This document shows, piece after piece, positions 20,490 through 30,687 of a DNA stretch of 64,000 nucleotides. The notes beneath the pieces were generated by a model, which was not told where the DNA came from, did not search any database, and saw only the letters and a list, made by a program, of their open reading frames with translations. The DNA is taken from the NCBI RefSeq assembly GCF_902499075.1, contig NZ_CABVPP010000019.1, positions 1-64,000 on the forward strand. Reading direction: 5' to 3'. Source of the DNA: Burkholderia pseudomultivorans (GTDB taxonomy: Bacteria > Pseudomonadota > Gammaproteobacteria > Burkholderiales > Burkholderiaceae). Each line of letters begins with the position of its first letter. Position 1 is the stretch's first letter. The translations under genes were made by a program, and so were the position numbers.

Positions 20490-22046
20490 TCAGGTCACCG
20501 GCGCCGGATTGAACAGCACGAGCGCATTCGCGAGCTTCCATTGCTCGGCCCACGTGCGGCGCTTGCCGCTCGCGACGTCGAGCATCAGCCGGAACAGTTC
20601 CCAGCCGACCTCCTCGATCGTCGCGGCGCCGGTCGCGATCTGCCCCGCATCGAGATCCATCAGATCGTGCCAGCGGCGCGCGAGATCGCTGCGCGTCGCG
20701 ACCTTGATCACCGGCACCTGCGCGAGGCCGTACGGCGTGCCGCGGCCGGTCGTGAACACGTGCAGGTTCATCCCGGCCGCGAGCTGCAGCGTGCCGCAGA
20801 TGAAATCGCTCGCGGGCGTCGCCGCATACAGCAACCCCTTTTGCCGCGCGCGCTCGCCCGGCCGCACGACGCCGGCGATCGGCGCGCTGCCCGACTTCAC
20901 GATCGAGCCCATCGCCTTCTCGACGATGTTCGACAGCCCGCCCTTCTTGTTGCCGGGCGTCGTGTTCGCGCTGCGATCGACACGGCCGCGCTGCAGATAG
21001 CGGTCGTACCAGTCCATCTCGCGGACGATCTCGCGCGCGACATCCTCGGTCGCCGCGCGCGACGTGAGCTGCGCGACGCCGTCGCGCACTTCCGTCACCT
21101 CGGAGAACATGATCGTCGCGCCCGCGCGCACCAGCAGGTCGGCCGCGAAGCCGACCGCCGGATTGGCCGTCAATCCGGAGAACGCGTCGCTGCCGCCGCA
21201 CTGCACGCCGACGACGAGATCAGAAGCCGGACACGTCTCCCGGCGACGACGGCTCAGCCGTTCGAGATGCGATTCGGCCATCGTCATGATCGAGTCGATC
21301 ATCGACTGGAAGCCGACGTGCGCGGCGTCCTGCAGGCAGACGACGCCGCCGTTGTCCGGCTCGCCTTCGGCCGAGACGACCGGAATCGCGCCCGGCGGCA
21401 GCAGGCGGTCCGGCTGCAGCTTCTCGCAGCCGAGGCTGACCGTCATCACCTCGCCGCCGAAATTCGGATTCAGGCTGATGTTGCGCAGCGTGCGGATCGG
21501 GATGTCGGCGTCGGGCGCGTCGATCGCGACGCCGCAGCCGTACGTGTGCTCGAGCCCGACCACGTCGTCGACGTTCGGGTAGCGCGGCAGCAGTTCGGCC
21601 TTGATCCGCTTCACTGCATGCTCGACGACGCCCGACACGCACTGCACGGTGGTCGTGATCGCGAGGATGTTGCGCGTGCCGACCGAGCCGTCGGGATTGC
21701 GGAAGCCTTCGAACGTATAGCCTTCGAGCGGCGGCAGCGGCGGCGCGCGCCGGGTTGCGAGCGGCAGGCCGTCGAGCCCGGGCGGCTCGGGCATCCGCAT
21801 CGTGCGCTCGTTGACCCAACTGCCGCGCCGCAGGTCGGTCAGCGCGTAGCCGATCACCACGTTGTAGCGGACGATCGGGTCGCCGGCCGCGAGATCGGCG
21901 AGCGCAACCTTGTGTCCCTGCGGCACGCTTTCGCGCAGCGTCAGCCCGTCGGCGAACGTCGCGCCTTCGGGCAGACCGCCGTCGTTGACGACGATCGCGA
22001 CGTTGTCGTCCGGATGCACGCGGATATAGAGCGGGGAAGCAGTCAT
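20490..22046 (-). CDS. garD: Galactarate dehydratase (UxaA/GarD family)
   Basis: A protein of 518 residues with an N-terminal SAF-like domain (residues 1-100) and the UxaA/GarD catalytic region ([47 protein letters not shown]) whose Cys residues suit a metal centre. It dehydrates galactarate to 5-dehydro-4-deoxyglucarate, the KdgD substrate. ATG at 22046 is chosen for the TCTGGA spacing; ATG at 22052 and GTG at 22064 are alternatives. Altronate dehydratase is the rival call; adjacency to kdgD favours galactarate. Confidence 0.87.
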   Translation of the reverse strand: MTASPLYIRVHPDDNVAIVVNDGGLPEGATFADGLTLRESVPQGHKVALADLAAGDPIVRYNVVIGYALTDLRRGSWVNERTMRMPEPPGLDGLPLATRRAPPLPPLEGYTFEGFRNPDGSVGTRNILAITTTVQCVSGVVEHAVKRIKAELLPRYPNVDDVVGLEHTYGCGVAIDAPDADIPIRTLRNISLNPNFGGEVMTVSLGCEKLQPDRLLPPGAIPVVSAEGEPDNGGVVCLQDAAHVGFQSMIDSIMTMAESHLERLSRRRRETCPASDLVVGVQCGGSDAFSGLTANPAVGFAADLLVRAGATIMFSEVTEVRDGVAQLTSRAATEDVAREIVREMDWYDRYLQRGRVDRSANTTPGNKKGGLSNIVEKAMGSIVKSGSAPIAGVVRPGERARQKGLLYAATPASDFICGTLQLAAGMNLHVFTTGRGTPYGLAQVPVIKVATRSDLARRWHDLMDLDAGQIATGAATIEEVGWELFRLMLDVASGKRRTWAEQWKLANALVLFNPAPVT

Positions 22047-22078
22047 CGTCATTCCAGAAAGCACGTTTCAAATCGTTA

Positions 22079-22091
22079 GTCATCATACAAC
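22079..22091 (-). promoter_or_regulatory. Operator copy 1, GTTGTAYGATGAC
   Basis: On the minus strand the sequence reads GTTGTATGATGAC, 33 bases before the garD start. It matches operator copy 2 at 12 of 13 positions and is oriented oppositely, so each divergent gene has one copy. Confidence 0.6.
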
Positions 22092-22185
22092 ATGGAACAC
22101 ACGCGGCGCAGAGTTCGTAAACCCTTATCCGGAAAGACCCTACCCATTTCCGTGAAGCAAATCGCTTGCATGCGTCATTTCCATT

Positions 22186-22205
22186 GTTGTACGATGACAT
22201 ACAAC
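22186..22205 (+). promoter_or_regulatory. Operator copy 2, upstream of kdgD
   Basis: GTTGTACGATGAC at 22186-22198 lies within the inverted repeat GTTGTA-N8-TACAAC (22186-22205), a shape typical of GntR-family operators. It is 70 bases before kdgD. No GntR gene is in the window. Confidence 0.6.
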
Positions 22206-22275
22206 GACATCGCCACCAAGGCTCGTATGCCGTTCCCGACGAACCCAGCACTCGCGCTAGACGGACGACCCAACC

Positions 22276-23190
22276 ATGACTTCTCCGCAAGAACTCAAAC
22301 AGATCATTTCCCACGGCCTGCTGTCGTTTCCGCTGACGGATTTCGACGCCGACGGCAGCTTCCGCCCGACCACCTATGCCGAGCGCCTCGAATGGCTTGC
22401 GCCGTACGGCGCAAGCGCGCTGTTCGCCGCGGGCGGCACCGGTGAATTCTTCTCGCTCACGCAGCGCGAGTACTCGGACGTGATCCGCGTCGCGACCGAA
22501 ACCTGCAAGGGCAAGGTGCCGATCCTCGCCGGCGCGGGCGGCGCGACGCGCGTCGCGATCGAATACGCGCAGGAAGCCGAGCGCCTCGGCGCGAGCGGCG
22601 TGCTGCTGATGCCGCACTACCTGACCGAAGCGAGCCAGGAGGGGATTGCCGAGCACGTCGAGCAGGTGTGCCGCGCGCTGAAGATCGGCGTGGTGGTCTA
22701 CAACCGTGCGAATTCGAAGCTGAACGCCGACATGCTCGAACGCCTCGCCGACCGTTGCCCGAACCTGATCGGCTTCAAGGACGGCGTCGGCGACATCGAG
22801 AGCATGGTCACGATCCGCCGCCGCCTCGGCGACCGCTTCGCGTACCTCGGCGGGCTGCCGACCGCCGAAGTCTACGCGGCCGCCTACAAGGCGCTCGGCG
22901 TGCCGGTCTATTCGTCGGCCGTGTTCAACTTCATCCCGAAGACGGCGATGGCGTTCTACGAAGCGATCGCGAAGGACGACCACGCCACGGTCGGCCGCCT
23001 GATCGACGAATTCTTCCTGCCGTACCTGAACATCCGCAACCGCCGCGCGGGCTATGCGGTCAGCATCGTGAAGGCCGGCGCGAAGCTGGTCGGCCACGAT
23101 GCGGGCCCGGTGCGCGCGCCGCTCGTCGATCTGACCGAAGAAGAAGTCGCGCAGCTCGATGTGCTGATCAGGAAGATGGGGCCGCAGTAA
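22276..23190 (+). CDS. kdgD: 5-dehydro-4-deoxyglucarate dehydratase
   Basis: A 304-residue DHDPS/NAL-family TIM barrel. The Schiff-base Lys is in IGFKDGVGD, the Tyr in VVYNRANS, and the substrate-binding [10 protein letters not shown] and GAGGATRVA loops are present. It dehydrates and decarboxylates 5-dehydro-4-deoxyglucarate to 2,5-dioxopentanoate, which the dehydrogenase at 28862 oxidises. Divergent from garD. Confidence 0.92.
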   Translation: MTSPQELKQIISHGLLSFPLTDFDADGSFRPTTYAERLEWLAPYGASALFAAGGTGEFFSLTQREYSDVIRVATETCKGKVPILAGAGGATRVAIEYAQEAERLGASGVLLMPHYLTEASQEGIAEHVEQVCRALKIGVVVYNRANSKLNADMLERLADRCPNLIGFKDGVGDIESMVTIRRRLGDRFAYLGGLPTAEVYAAAYKALGVPVYSSAVFNFIPKTAMAFYEAIAKDDHATVGRLIDEFFLPYLNIRNRRAGYAVSIVKAGAKLVGHDAGPVRAPLVDLTEEEVAQLDVLIRKMGPQ

Positions 23191-23403
23191 GCACGACGCG
23201 GCCGGTCGCGGCGCCATCGCGGCGCAGCGGCCGGCCGGTCTCGCATCGAGAATCTGTTTCAGCACGTCGCGGTCGACGACTGCATCGAAGAGTCGGCCGA
23301 CCGTGACCATCGCGTACTGCTTCGCAGTCGCGAGACGCGTCGTCGCCGAAAGCGCAATCCCGGCGCGGAGCGGGCTTCTTGAACTGCGCCAAGGTGATCG
23401 ATG
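23191..23403. other. Left junction of the tcu cassette, no clear gene
   Basis: There is no supported gene. A minus-strand frame here encodes a phrase such as VGRLFDAVVDRDVLKQILDAR that looks protein-like but has no recognised family and no complete frame; it may be a decayed remnant. Confidence 0.3.
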
Positions 23404-24720
23404 TCAGGCCGCGGTCGCCGATGCATTTCGCTGCGCACCTCGCCGGTACAGTCCGAGCGCCGCGCAAAAACCGCAGAACGCTGCAAAACTCAGCCAGTAG
23501 CCGGGCGCCGCCTTGTCGTGGGTGACCTGGATCAAATACGTCGATACCGCCGGCGTGAAGCCGCCGAACAGCGCCGTTGCGAGACTGAACGCGAGCGAGA
23601 ACCCGGCGACGCGCACTTCGACCGGCATCACTTCGGTGAGCGCGGCGACCATCGCGCCGTTGTACATGCCGAAGAAGAAAGAGAACCACAGCAGCACGAT
23701 CAGCATGCGTGCGAAGCTGGGTGCATCGGTGAGCCATGAGAGTGCCGGATACGCCGTGAAAATCGCGAGCACGGTAATGCCGAGCAACAGCGGCTTGCGG
23801 CCGACCCGGTCGGAAATCGTGCCGCCGATCGGCAGCCACACGAAGTTCGACACCGCGACGAGCAGCGTCACCATCAGGCTGTCGGCGGTCGACAGCTTGA
23901 GCACCGATTTGCCGAACGTCGGCGTGTAGACGGTGATGAGATAGAACGTGGTGGTCGTCATCGCCGTGAGCAGCGCGCCGGCAACGACGACGCGCCAGTT
24001 GCGCAGCAGCATGGCGAACACCTCGCGCGCCTGCGGATGGTGACGACGCGCCTGGAATGCGGCGGTTTCCTGCAAAGAACGGCGCAGCAGGAACAGGAAC
24101 GGCACGATCGCGCAGCCGATGAAAAACGGCACCCGCCAGCCCCATGTACCGATCTGCTGCGCGGTGAGCCATTGGTTCAGGCCATAGCCGATGGCCGCCG
24201 CCATCAGGATGGCTACCTGCTGGCTGGCGGACTGCCAGCTCGTGTAGAAGCCCTTTCTGCCGGGCGTCGCCATCTCCGCGAGATAGACCGACACGCCGCC
24301 CAGTTCCGCGCCCGCCGAAAAGCCCTGCAGCAAGCGTCCGACCAGCACGAGCACGGGCGCGAGCAGGCCGATCGTCGCGTAGCCGGGCACACCGGCAATC
24401 AGGATCGTGCCGCCCGCCATGATGGACAGCGTGACGATCAGCCCGGTGCGCCGTCCCACCTTGTCGATGTAGGCGCCCAGAAAGATCGCGCCGAGCGGAC
24501 GCATCAGGAAGCCCGCGCCGAACACGGCGAAGGTGAGCATCAGCGACGCGAACTCGCTCGTCGACGGGAAGAATACCTTCGAGATCGATGTCGCGTAGAA
24601 GCCGAACAGAAAGAAATCGAACTGTTCGAGAAAGTTGCCGCTCGTGACGCGCAGCACGGCGGCGGCGCGGGTCATGGACGAGCCGCCGGACGTGCCGGCA
24701 ATCGGTTCAGTGTGGTTCAT
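23404..24720 (-). CDS. tcuC: Tricarballylate/citrate proton symporter
   Basis: A 438-residue MFS protein of the citrate:H+ symporter type. It has [18 protein letters not shown] in helix one, the loop [13 protein letters not shown] and about 12 spans. It is the last gene after tcuB, 55 bases downstream, completing the transporter-dehydrogenase-electron carrier set known for tricarballylate in Salmonella. Base composition across this cassette appears lower in GC than the flanks. Confidence 0.9.
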   Translation of the reverse strand: MNHTEPIAGTSGGSSMTRAAAVLRVTSGNFLEQFDFFLFGFYATSISKVFFPSTSEFASLMLTFAVFGAGFLMRPLGAIFLGAYIDKVGRRTGLIVTLSIMAGGTILIAGVPGYATIGLLAPVLVLVGRLLQGFSAGAELGGVSVYLAEMATPGRKGFYTSWQSASQQVAILMAAAIGYGLNQWLTAQQIGTWGWRVPFFIGCAIVPFLFLLRRSLQETAAFQARRHHPQAREVFAMLLRNWRVVVAGALLTAMTTTTFYLITVYTPTFGKSVLKLSTADSLMVTLLVAVSNFVWLPIGGTISDRVGRKPLLLGITVLAIFTAYPALSWLTDAPSFARMLIVLLWFSFFFGMYNGAMVAALTEVMPVEVRVAGFSLAFSLATALFGGFTPAVSTYLIQVTHDKAAPGYWLSFAAFCGFCAALGLYRRGAQRNASATAA

Positions 24721-24775
24721 GCTGTCGTCTCCTGCTTGTCGTGTGATGAGGGCCGCACTCGGCGCCCTGTCATTG

Positions 24776-25975
24776 CTAGTCGGAACCGAGGTTCAATGAA
24801 TGGCGTTGCCGCTTGTCTATCGACGACTTGAGCAGCGCGGCCGAACGGAAAACGCCGTGCGCGAACTTGCCGTACGGAAGCGTGGCAAAGAGCGCCATGA
24901 CGATGCCCAGGTGGACCGCGAGCAATGACGGCATCGCGGCCGTCGCCCGCAACGCGAGCAACGCAAGACCGGATGCGCTCGTGAGCAGCAGCAGCGCGAT
25001 GAAGCCGCGGTCCATCGGACGCTGGCGCGTATCGCCGCGCTCCGGATTGCGCGTCAGATTCAGCCACAGGAGGCCTGCCGGCCCGACTATCAGCCCGATA
25101 CCGCCCGCTGTACCGAGCAACACCGGCGCGCTCACGAACGGATACGGCGCTTCGAGCCCGAACAGGTAGTGATAGAGGGTTGCGACCGCCGTCGCCGCGA
25201 AGCAGAGCATGAAGCCGTAAAACGTCAGGTGATGAAAACGGCGCCGCGCGAGCGTGAACGCGTCGCTTTCTTCATTGCAGCCGTCGCCGTGGCCGCCGTC
25301 GAGATACTTGAGCGTCAGCGCATACTTCGCGGCCTCGCTGACGGCAGGCGCGCTCGCGCTCGCCGTTCCCGCCGCCGTGTCGCGCCAGAAGCGCGTGACG
25401 CCGACGCCGAGCGCGAGAATCGCGAACAGGAAGACCGCGCCAAACATCGTCGCGAGCAGATCGTGCGGGAAGATCGCATAGAAGCTGCCCGACGGGACTT
25501 CCGCCGACAGGCCGCCATGCAGCGCCGTGCCGAGCAGCAGAAAGAGTGCAAGCCCCGCCGCCAGCGCCACGGACAGCGTCACCCCGTTGCGCTTGTACAG
25601 CGCGCCGAACGCGCGGGGAAACGCGTATTCCGTGTAGGTTTCGAGCCGCACTTGCGCCATTGCCTTCGGTACGTTCACGGCGAATTCGTGCGGCGGCGCG
25701 TACTGGCATGCGTGATAGCACGCGCCGCAGTTGTGGCAGAGATTCGCGAGATAGTGGACGTCCGCCTTGCCGAATTCGAGCCGGCGGGTCATCGCCGGAA
25801 ACACGGCGCAGAAGCCTTCGCAATAGCGGCACGCGTTGCAGATCTGCATCTGCCGCGCGACTTCGCTTTCGCTGTCGCGCATCGGCAGGATCGGGATCAC
25901 CCGCGAGTTCTTGACAGGCGCCGTTCGTTCCGCCGCGCGCGCGCGTCCGGGCGCGAGCGCATCAGACTGTTGCAT
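24776..25975 (-). CDS. tcuB: Tricarballylate utilisation protein TcuB
   Basis: A 399-residue membrane protein. The N-terminal third carries two Cys clusters ([11 protein letters not shown] and [13 protein letters not shown]) for iron-sulfur centres. Several hydrophobic spans follow, with His residues that could hold haem. TcuB reoxidises the TcuA flavin and passes electrons to the quinone pool. The start at 25975 follows GGAGG and overlaps the tcuA stop by 14 bases. Confidence 0.93.
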   Translation of the reverse strand: MQQSDALAPGRARAAERTAPVKNSRVIPILPMRDSESEVARQMQICNACRYCEGFCAVFPAMTRRLEFGKADVHYLANLCHNCGACYHACQYAPPHEFAVNVPKAMAQVRLETYTEYAFPRAFGALYKRNGVTLSVALAAGLALFLLLGTALHGGLSAEVPSGSFYAIFPHDLLATMFGAVFLFAILALGVGVTRFWRDTAAGTASASAPAVSEAAKYALTLKYLDGGHGDGCNEESDAFTLARRRFHHLTFYGFMLCFAATAVATLYHYLFGLEAPYPFVSAPVLLGTAGGIGLIVGPAGLLWLNLTRNPERGDTRQRPMDRGFIALLLLTSASGLALLALRATAAMPSLLAVHLGIVMALFATLPYGKFAHGVFRSAALLKSSIDKRQRHSLNLGSD

Positions 25976-27371
25976 GGTGGGCCTCCGTTGTATTGAGTGC
26001 GGCGCGCGCGGCTTCTGTCCCGGCGATGCGCCCGAACGCCGTGCCGATCGACATGCCCACGCCTGCCGTATAACCCTTGCCGAGCACGTTGCCCGCCATC
26101 ATTTCGCCGGCAACGAAAAGGTTCTCGCTCGGCTCGCCGCCGAAGTGAACCTGTGCGCGGTCGTTGGTCTTGAGACCGAGATAGGTGAAGGTGATGCCGG
26201 GTCGCAGCGCGTAACCGTAAAACGGCGGCGTATCGATGCGGCGCGCCCAATGGGTCTTGGGGGGTGCCAGGCCTTCGGTATGGCAGTCGTCGAGCGCCGT
26301 GTGATCGAAGGTGCCGACCCGGCATGCGTCGTTATAGCGTGTGAGGGTTTCCATGAAGCGCGCTTCGGGCAGCTTCAGCTTGCGCGCCAGTTCCGGCAGG
26401 CTGTCGGCCTTTTCGCCCGGAAACACCGGCGGCATGAAACGGCCGATCGCTTTGGCGTCGATGATCGAATAGCCGATCTGCCCCGGCTGATGCGCGACGA
26501 GCCGGCCCCAGATAGCATAGCGCTTGGGCCAGAAATCCTCGCCTTCGTCGTAGAAACGCTCCGCCTCTCGATTGACGACGACGCCGAGCGACACGCAGTC
26601 GATACGCGTGCAGATGCCGCCGTCATACAACGGCGCGCGCGCGTCGATGGCGACGCAATGCGACTGCGACGGATCACCGATCATGTCTGCGCCCGCGTCG
26701 ATCATGCGCTTGATCAGCACGCCCGTATTGAAGCGCGTGCCACGAATCAGGAAGTTGTCGGCGGGCCATTCGCCCCGCTCGTTTTGCCCCCACGCCTGCC
26801 GCAACCATTCGCGGTTCGATTCGAAGCCGCCCGCCGCCAGTACGCAGGCGCACGCTTCGAAACGCTGGCGGCCGCTGCGCGCCGCGATGAAACGTCCGCC
26901 GTCGAGTTCCAGCTCATCGACGGGCGTGTCGTAGCGGATATCGACGCCGAGCGCTTCGGCGCTGCGGTAGTACGCATTGACGAGCGCCTTGCCGCCGCCC
27001 ATGAAGAATGCGTTCGTTCGGGCGACATGCAGCGCGCCGGACAGCGGCGGCTGAAAGCGCACGCCGTGCTTGTGCATCCACGGCCGGCAAGTGGACGACG
27101 CGCGAATCGTCAGCCGAGCCAGATGCTCGTTGGTGATGCCGCCGGTGACCTTCAGCAGGTCCTGCCAGAATTCCTCCTCCGGATAAGCGTCCACGAGGAC
27201 ATCTTGCGGCGCGTCGTGCATGCAGCGCAGATTGCGCGTGTGTTGCGAGTTGCCGCCGCGCCATTCGCGCGGCGCGGCTTCGAGAAGCAGGACCGACGCG
27301 CCCGCCTCGCGCGCCATCAACGCCGCGCATAGCGCGGCATTGCCTCCTCCGATTACGAGCACATCGACCAT
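25962..27371 (-). CDS. tcuA: FAD-dependent tricarballylate dehydrogenase
   Basis: A 469-residue flavoprotein of the fumarate reductase/succinate dehydrogenase type. The dinucleotide fold is [21 protein letters not shown] and the C-terminal FAD motif is [22 protein letters not shown]. It oxidises tricarballylate, an aconitase inhibitor, to cis-aconitate for the TCA cycle. GGAGA lies nine bases before the ATG at 27371. Confidence 0.94.
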   Translation of the reverse strand: MVDVLVIGGGNAALCAALMAREAGASVLLLEAAPREWRGGNSQHTRNLRCMHDAPQDVLVDAYPEEEFWQDLLKVTGGITNEHLARLTIRASSTCRPWMHKHGVRFQPPLSGALHVARTNAFFMGGGKALVNAYYRSAEALGVDIRYDTPVDELELDGGRFIAARSGRQRFEACACVLAAGGFESNREWLRQAWGQNERGEWPADNFLIRGTRFNTGVLIKRMIDAGADMIGDPSQSHCVAIDARAPLYDGGICTRIDCVSLGVVVNREAERFYDEGEDFWPKRYAIWGRLVAHQPGQIGYSIIDAKAIGRFMPPVFPGEKADSLPELARKLKLPEARFMETLTRYNDACRVGTFDHTALDDCHTEGLAPPKTHWARRIDTPPFYGYALRPGITFTYLGLKTNDRAQVHFGGEPSENLFVAGEMMAGNVLGKGYTAGVGMSIGTAFGRIAGTEAARAALNTTEAHHATV

Positions 27372-27461
27372 TAGAGCTGTCTCCTTTCGGACGCATCCTA
27401 AGGATCTCGTGCCCGTCGCGCCATCAGCGCGCCGTCAAGTAGTCTTCAGTTCTTGTGAACC

Positions 27462-28388
27462 CTACGGCGCGTGCAGCCGCGCGCCGGGCCAGCGGCCTTC
27501 GCTCACCAGTTGCCGGGCGACGTCGGCGAGCACCACGCGCGCGGCGAGACCGGCGGGAGACAGTTCGTCGTCGGAGATGCTGGCAATCATGTTGGGGCGC
27601 GTGGCGTATTGCTCCGCGACGGGCACGCTCTTCAGCCTCGCGTTCTCGGCCCGCGCGAGTGCCGCGCCCGGCTGTATCGTGGCGCCGATACCCTGGCGGA
27701 CCGCATCCATCAGCAGTGCGAGCCCGTCCACTTCGGCGACGATGTTCGGCTCGTATGCGGCGCGTGTGAACGCGGATGACAGCAGCGAGCGAAGCCCGTG
27801 CGTGCCGCTCGGGAGAATGAGCGGAAGTTTGCCGAGATTTTTCAGCCGGACGGACGCGCTTGTCGGCATCCCCTTGAGATCGCCCGCGCCGATGACGAAC
27901 AGCCGCTCGTCCAGCAGCGACATCACGCTCCAGCGTTGCGCGGGTTCGGCGCGAAACAGGACGGCGAGATCAATCTGGCGTGCGCTCAGCATGGACGCGA
28001 GGTAGCCCGAAAGACTTTCGACCAGGTGCAGCCGTACATCGGGATAACGCGTGCGCATCGCCTGCATGAACGCGACACCCAGCACGCTCGCCGTGCTCGG
28101 CGCCATGCCGACGCTCACATGGCCCGACAAACGGGCGGAGCGCGCGGCGAGCGCGGCCGCGTCGACATGACGCAGCGCCAGTTGCGCCTGGCGCCAGAAG
28201 GCGAGACCGGCGTCGGTCGGCACGACACCGGCGGACGTACGTTGCAGCAGTCGTGTGGACAATTCGCCTTCGAGACGGCTGATCTGCTGGCTCAACGCCG
28301 AAGTAACCAGGCCGAGCTCCAGCGCTGCCTTGCCCATGCTTCCGTGTTCCACGACGCTGAGGAAATAGCGTAGTTGTCTGAGTTCCAT
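27462..28388 (-). CDS. tcuR: LysR-type regulator of the tcu genes
   Basis: A 308-residue LysR protein. The helix-turn-helix spans about residues 18-45 (GSMGKAALELGLVTSALSQQISRLE), followed by an inducer domain. The start at 28388 gives the usual MELRQLRYFL opening. Unusually for LysR systems it lies on the same strand, 90 bases upstream of tcuA, as in the tcuRABC order. It probably senses tricarballylate. Confidence 0.9.
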   Translation of the reverse strand: MELRQLRYFLSVVEHGSMGKAALELGLVTSALSQQISRLEGELSTRLLQRTSAGVVPTDAGLAFWRQAQLALRHVDAAALAARSARLSGHVSVGMAPSTASVLGVAFMQAMRTRYPDVRLHLVESLSGYLASMLSARQIDLAVLFRAEPAQRWSVMSLLDERLFVIGAGDLKGMPTSASVRLKNLGKLPLILPSGTHGLRSLLSSAFTRAAYEPNIVAEVDGLALLMDAVRQGIGATIQPGAALARAENARLKSVPVAEQYATRPNMIASISDDELSPAGLAARVVLADVARQLVSEGRWPGARLHAP

Positions 28389-28519
28389 CCGACGATCGGC
28401 CAGGGAGAATCGGCAGCCATTCTCGCAGATCGGACCTTGCAACGTCCTGGATCAAACCGGGAACAACGCTCGAGGATCGAAAGCGCAAGGATGCGCGGCG
28501 CAGACAGACACGGGCGCGC

Positions 28520-28768
28520 CGCATTCCGCGCGGCGGATCGATCGTCGCGCACCCGACGTCCTGCTATTTGTGGCTCGAAATGCCCGGCGACCTGCGCGCC
28601 GACCGTGTCGCGGCCGATCTCGAGCGGGACGGTGCCCTCGCGACGACGGCCGAGCCGTTCTCGACCATGCCGAATACGCGCCATGCCCGTCGATTGGCGC
28701 TCGGCTCGCTGTCGCTCGATGCGCTCGGCGATGCGTTGCATAAAGTCGGCCGGGCCGTGATCGGCTGA
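28520..28768 (+). pseudogene. C-terminal remnant of a MocR-type GntR/aminotransferase regulator
   Basis: Only the last 75 or so residues are recognisable (AHPTSCYLWLEMPGDLRADR, then GALATTAEPFST, RRLALGSLSLDALGDAL). This is the tail of the PLP-aminotransferase-like domain of MocR regulators. The winged-helix N-terminus and most of the PLP fold are missing. The frame stays open upstream but loses similarity near the tcuR start, so the truncation point coincides with the tcu cassette edge. Confidence 0.65.
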
Positions 28769-28861
28769 CAAGCGGAATCGACCGCCCGGCCGATTCCGCC
28801 TCGTCGTTTCCAGCGTTCGTTCCGGCGGCCGACCGGTGCGCCGACACGCTCCTTCAACGCA

Positions 28862-30439
28862 TCACTCCGCCTTCCCGTCCCGCAGCCGCGGAATCGCCAG
28901 CGGATTGTCCTGCTGCAGCGCCTGCGGCAGCAGCTCGTCCGGGAAGTCCTGATAGCACACCGGCCGCAGGAACCGGTCGATCGCGGTCGCGCCGACCGAC
29001 GTGACGGCCGGGTTCGACGTCGCCGGGAACGGGCCGCCGTGCACCATCGCATCGCACACCTCGACGCCGGTCGGGAAACCGTTGACGAGCAGGCGCCCCG
29101 CCTTGCGCTCCAGGATCGGCAGCAGCCGGCGCGCGAGCGCCGTGTCGTCGGCATCCATCTGCAGCGTAGCGGTGAGCTGTCCTTCGAGCGCGTCGAGCAC
29201 GCGCGCGACCTCGTCGAGATCGCGGCAGCGCACGATCAGCGACGCCGGCCCGAACACTTCGTGACCGAACGCGGGCTCCGCGAGGAACGCCTGCGCACCG
29301 ACTTCGTACAGCGCGCCGCCGGCCTGACACTCGGTCTGCGCAGCTTCGCCCGTACCGACTTCACGCACGCCCGGCAGTTCGGCCAGCTTGCCGCGGCCGT
29401 TCCGGTACGCATCGGCGATGCCGCGCGTCAGCATCACGCCGGCCGGCTTCTTCGCGAGCGCCTGCGCGGCAGCTGCCTCGAAGCGATCGAGGTCGGGGCC
29501 GTCGATCGCGAGCACGAGGCCCGGATTCGTGCAGAACTGGCCGACGCCGAGCGTCAACGAATCGACGAAGCCGGTCGCGATCGCGTCGCCGCGCGCAGCC
29601 AGCGCGGCCGGAAACAGCACGACCGGGTTGATGCTGCTCATTTCCGCATAGACGGGAATCGGCTGCGGCCGCGCGTTCGCGAGCTGCACGAGCGCCATCC
29701 CGCCCTGCCGCGAACCGGTAAAGCCGACCGCCTGGATCGCCGGATGGCTGACGAGCGCCGCGCCGATCACGCGGCCGGGGCCGATCAGCAGCGAAAACAC
29801 GCCGGCCGGCATCCCGCATTTCGCGACGGCGGCGCGGATCGCGCGGCCGACCAGTTCGGACGTGCCGAGGTGCGCTTCGTGCGCCTTCACGATCACCGGA
29901 CAGCCGGCCGCAAGCGCCGACGCCGTATCGCCGCCGGCCACCGAGAATGCAAGCGGGAAATTGCTCGCGCCGAACACCGCGACGGGCCCGAGCGCAATCT
30001 TCTGCAGCCGCAGGTCCGCGCGCGGCAACGGCGTGCGCGTCGGCTGCGCAGGGTCGATCGACGCGGCGAGGAAACGGCCGTCGCGCACGACGCGCGCGAA
30101 CAGGCGCAGCTGGCCGACGGTGCGCGCGCGCTCGCCCTGCAGCCGCGCGACGGGCAGGCCGGTTTCGGCATGCGCGCGCTCGATCAGTGCGTCGCCGAGC
30201 GCGACGATCTCGTCGGCGATCGTGTCGAGCAATGCCGCGCGCGCCGCGAGCGGCTGCGTGCGGTAGACATCGAACGCGTCGCGCGCGAGCGTGCACGCGC
30301 GATCGACGTCGGCCTGCGTCGCGACGCCGAACGCCGGCGCGTCGATCGGCGCGCCCTTCGACGGGTCGAACGCGTACAAGGTACCGGTCGAGCCGGCCAC
30401 CGCGTCGGCGCCGATCAACATCTCTCCTGTCAGTTGCAT
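28862..30439 (-). CDS. 2,5-dioxopentanoate (alpha-ketoglutarate semialdehyde) dehydrogenase
   Basis: A 525-residue aldehyde dehydrogenase of the long KGSADH class. It starts [16 protein letters not shown] and has [20 protein letters not shown], the base Glu in [11 protein letters not shown] and the catalytic Cys in [10 protein letters not shown]. It oxidises the KdgD product to 2-oxoglutarate, the last step of galactarate/glucarate breakdown. GGAG precedes the ATG at 30439. Divergent from the MFS gene at 30688. Confidence 0.9.
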   Translation of the reverse strand: MQLTGEMLIGADAVAGSTGTLYAFDPSKGAPIDAPAFGVATQADVDRACTLARDAFDVYRTQPLAARAALLDTIADEIVALGDALIERAHAETGLPVARLQGERARTVGQLRLFARVVRDGRFLAASIDPAQPTRTPLPRADLRLQKIALGPVAVFGASNFPLAFSVAGGDTASALAAGCPVIVKAHEAHLGTSELVGRAIRAAVAKCGMPAGVFSLLIGPGRVIGAALVSHPAIQAVGFTGSRQGGMALVQLANARPQPIPVYAEMSSINPVVLFPAALAARGDAIATGFVDSLTLGVGQFCTNPGLVLAIDGPDLDRFEAAAAQALAKKPAGVMLTRGIADAYRNGRGKLAELPGVREVGTGEAAQTECQAGGALYEVGAQAFLAEPAFGHEVFGPASLIVRCRDLDEVARVLDALEGQLTATLQMDADDTALARRLLPILERKAGRLLVNGFPTGVEVCDAMVHGGPFPATSNPAVTSVGATAIDRFLRPVCYQDFPDELLPQALQQDNPLAIPRLRDGKAE

Positions 30440-30490
30440 GGGTGTGCTCCGTGGTTCGGGTAGGGATGAGACATTGTAGCCCAACAGATA

Positions 30491-30508
30491 CGATGTCTGC
30501 CGACATCA
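30491..30508. promoter_or_regulatory. Inverted repeat in the dehydrogenase/MFS divergent region
   Basis: GATGTC (30492-30497) and GACATC (30502-30507) flank TGCC, about 55 bases before the dehydrogenase start. TACGATGTC here resembles TACGATGAC of the garD/kdgD operators, hinting at one regulator. Confidence 0.5.
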
Positions 30509-30687
30509 TCTTGCTCGATTCGTATGCGACCCGCCGCCCCGGCAATCGTCTTCAAACCCTTATCGGATCGATACAGCCACGGAATTTTTACCGTGCTGCG
30601 TCACCGGCCCAGCGGGAAAACCCGAGTTCCCCGTCATCGACAGGCACCCATAAACTTCGCTCACGTCATACGACGACGTACCTTAAA

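Noticed and set aside
23191-28861. An integrase or transposase at the tcu cassette borders
   Set aside because: None is present; neither border shows an obvious direct repeat by eye, so the route of insertion is left open.
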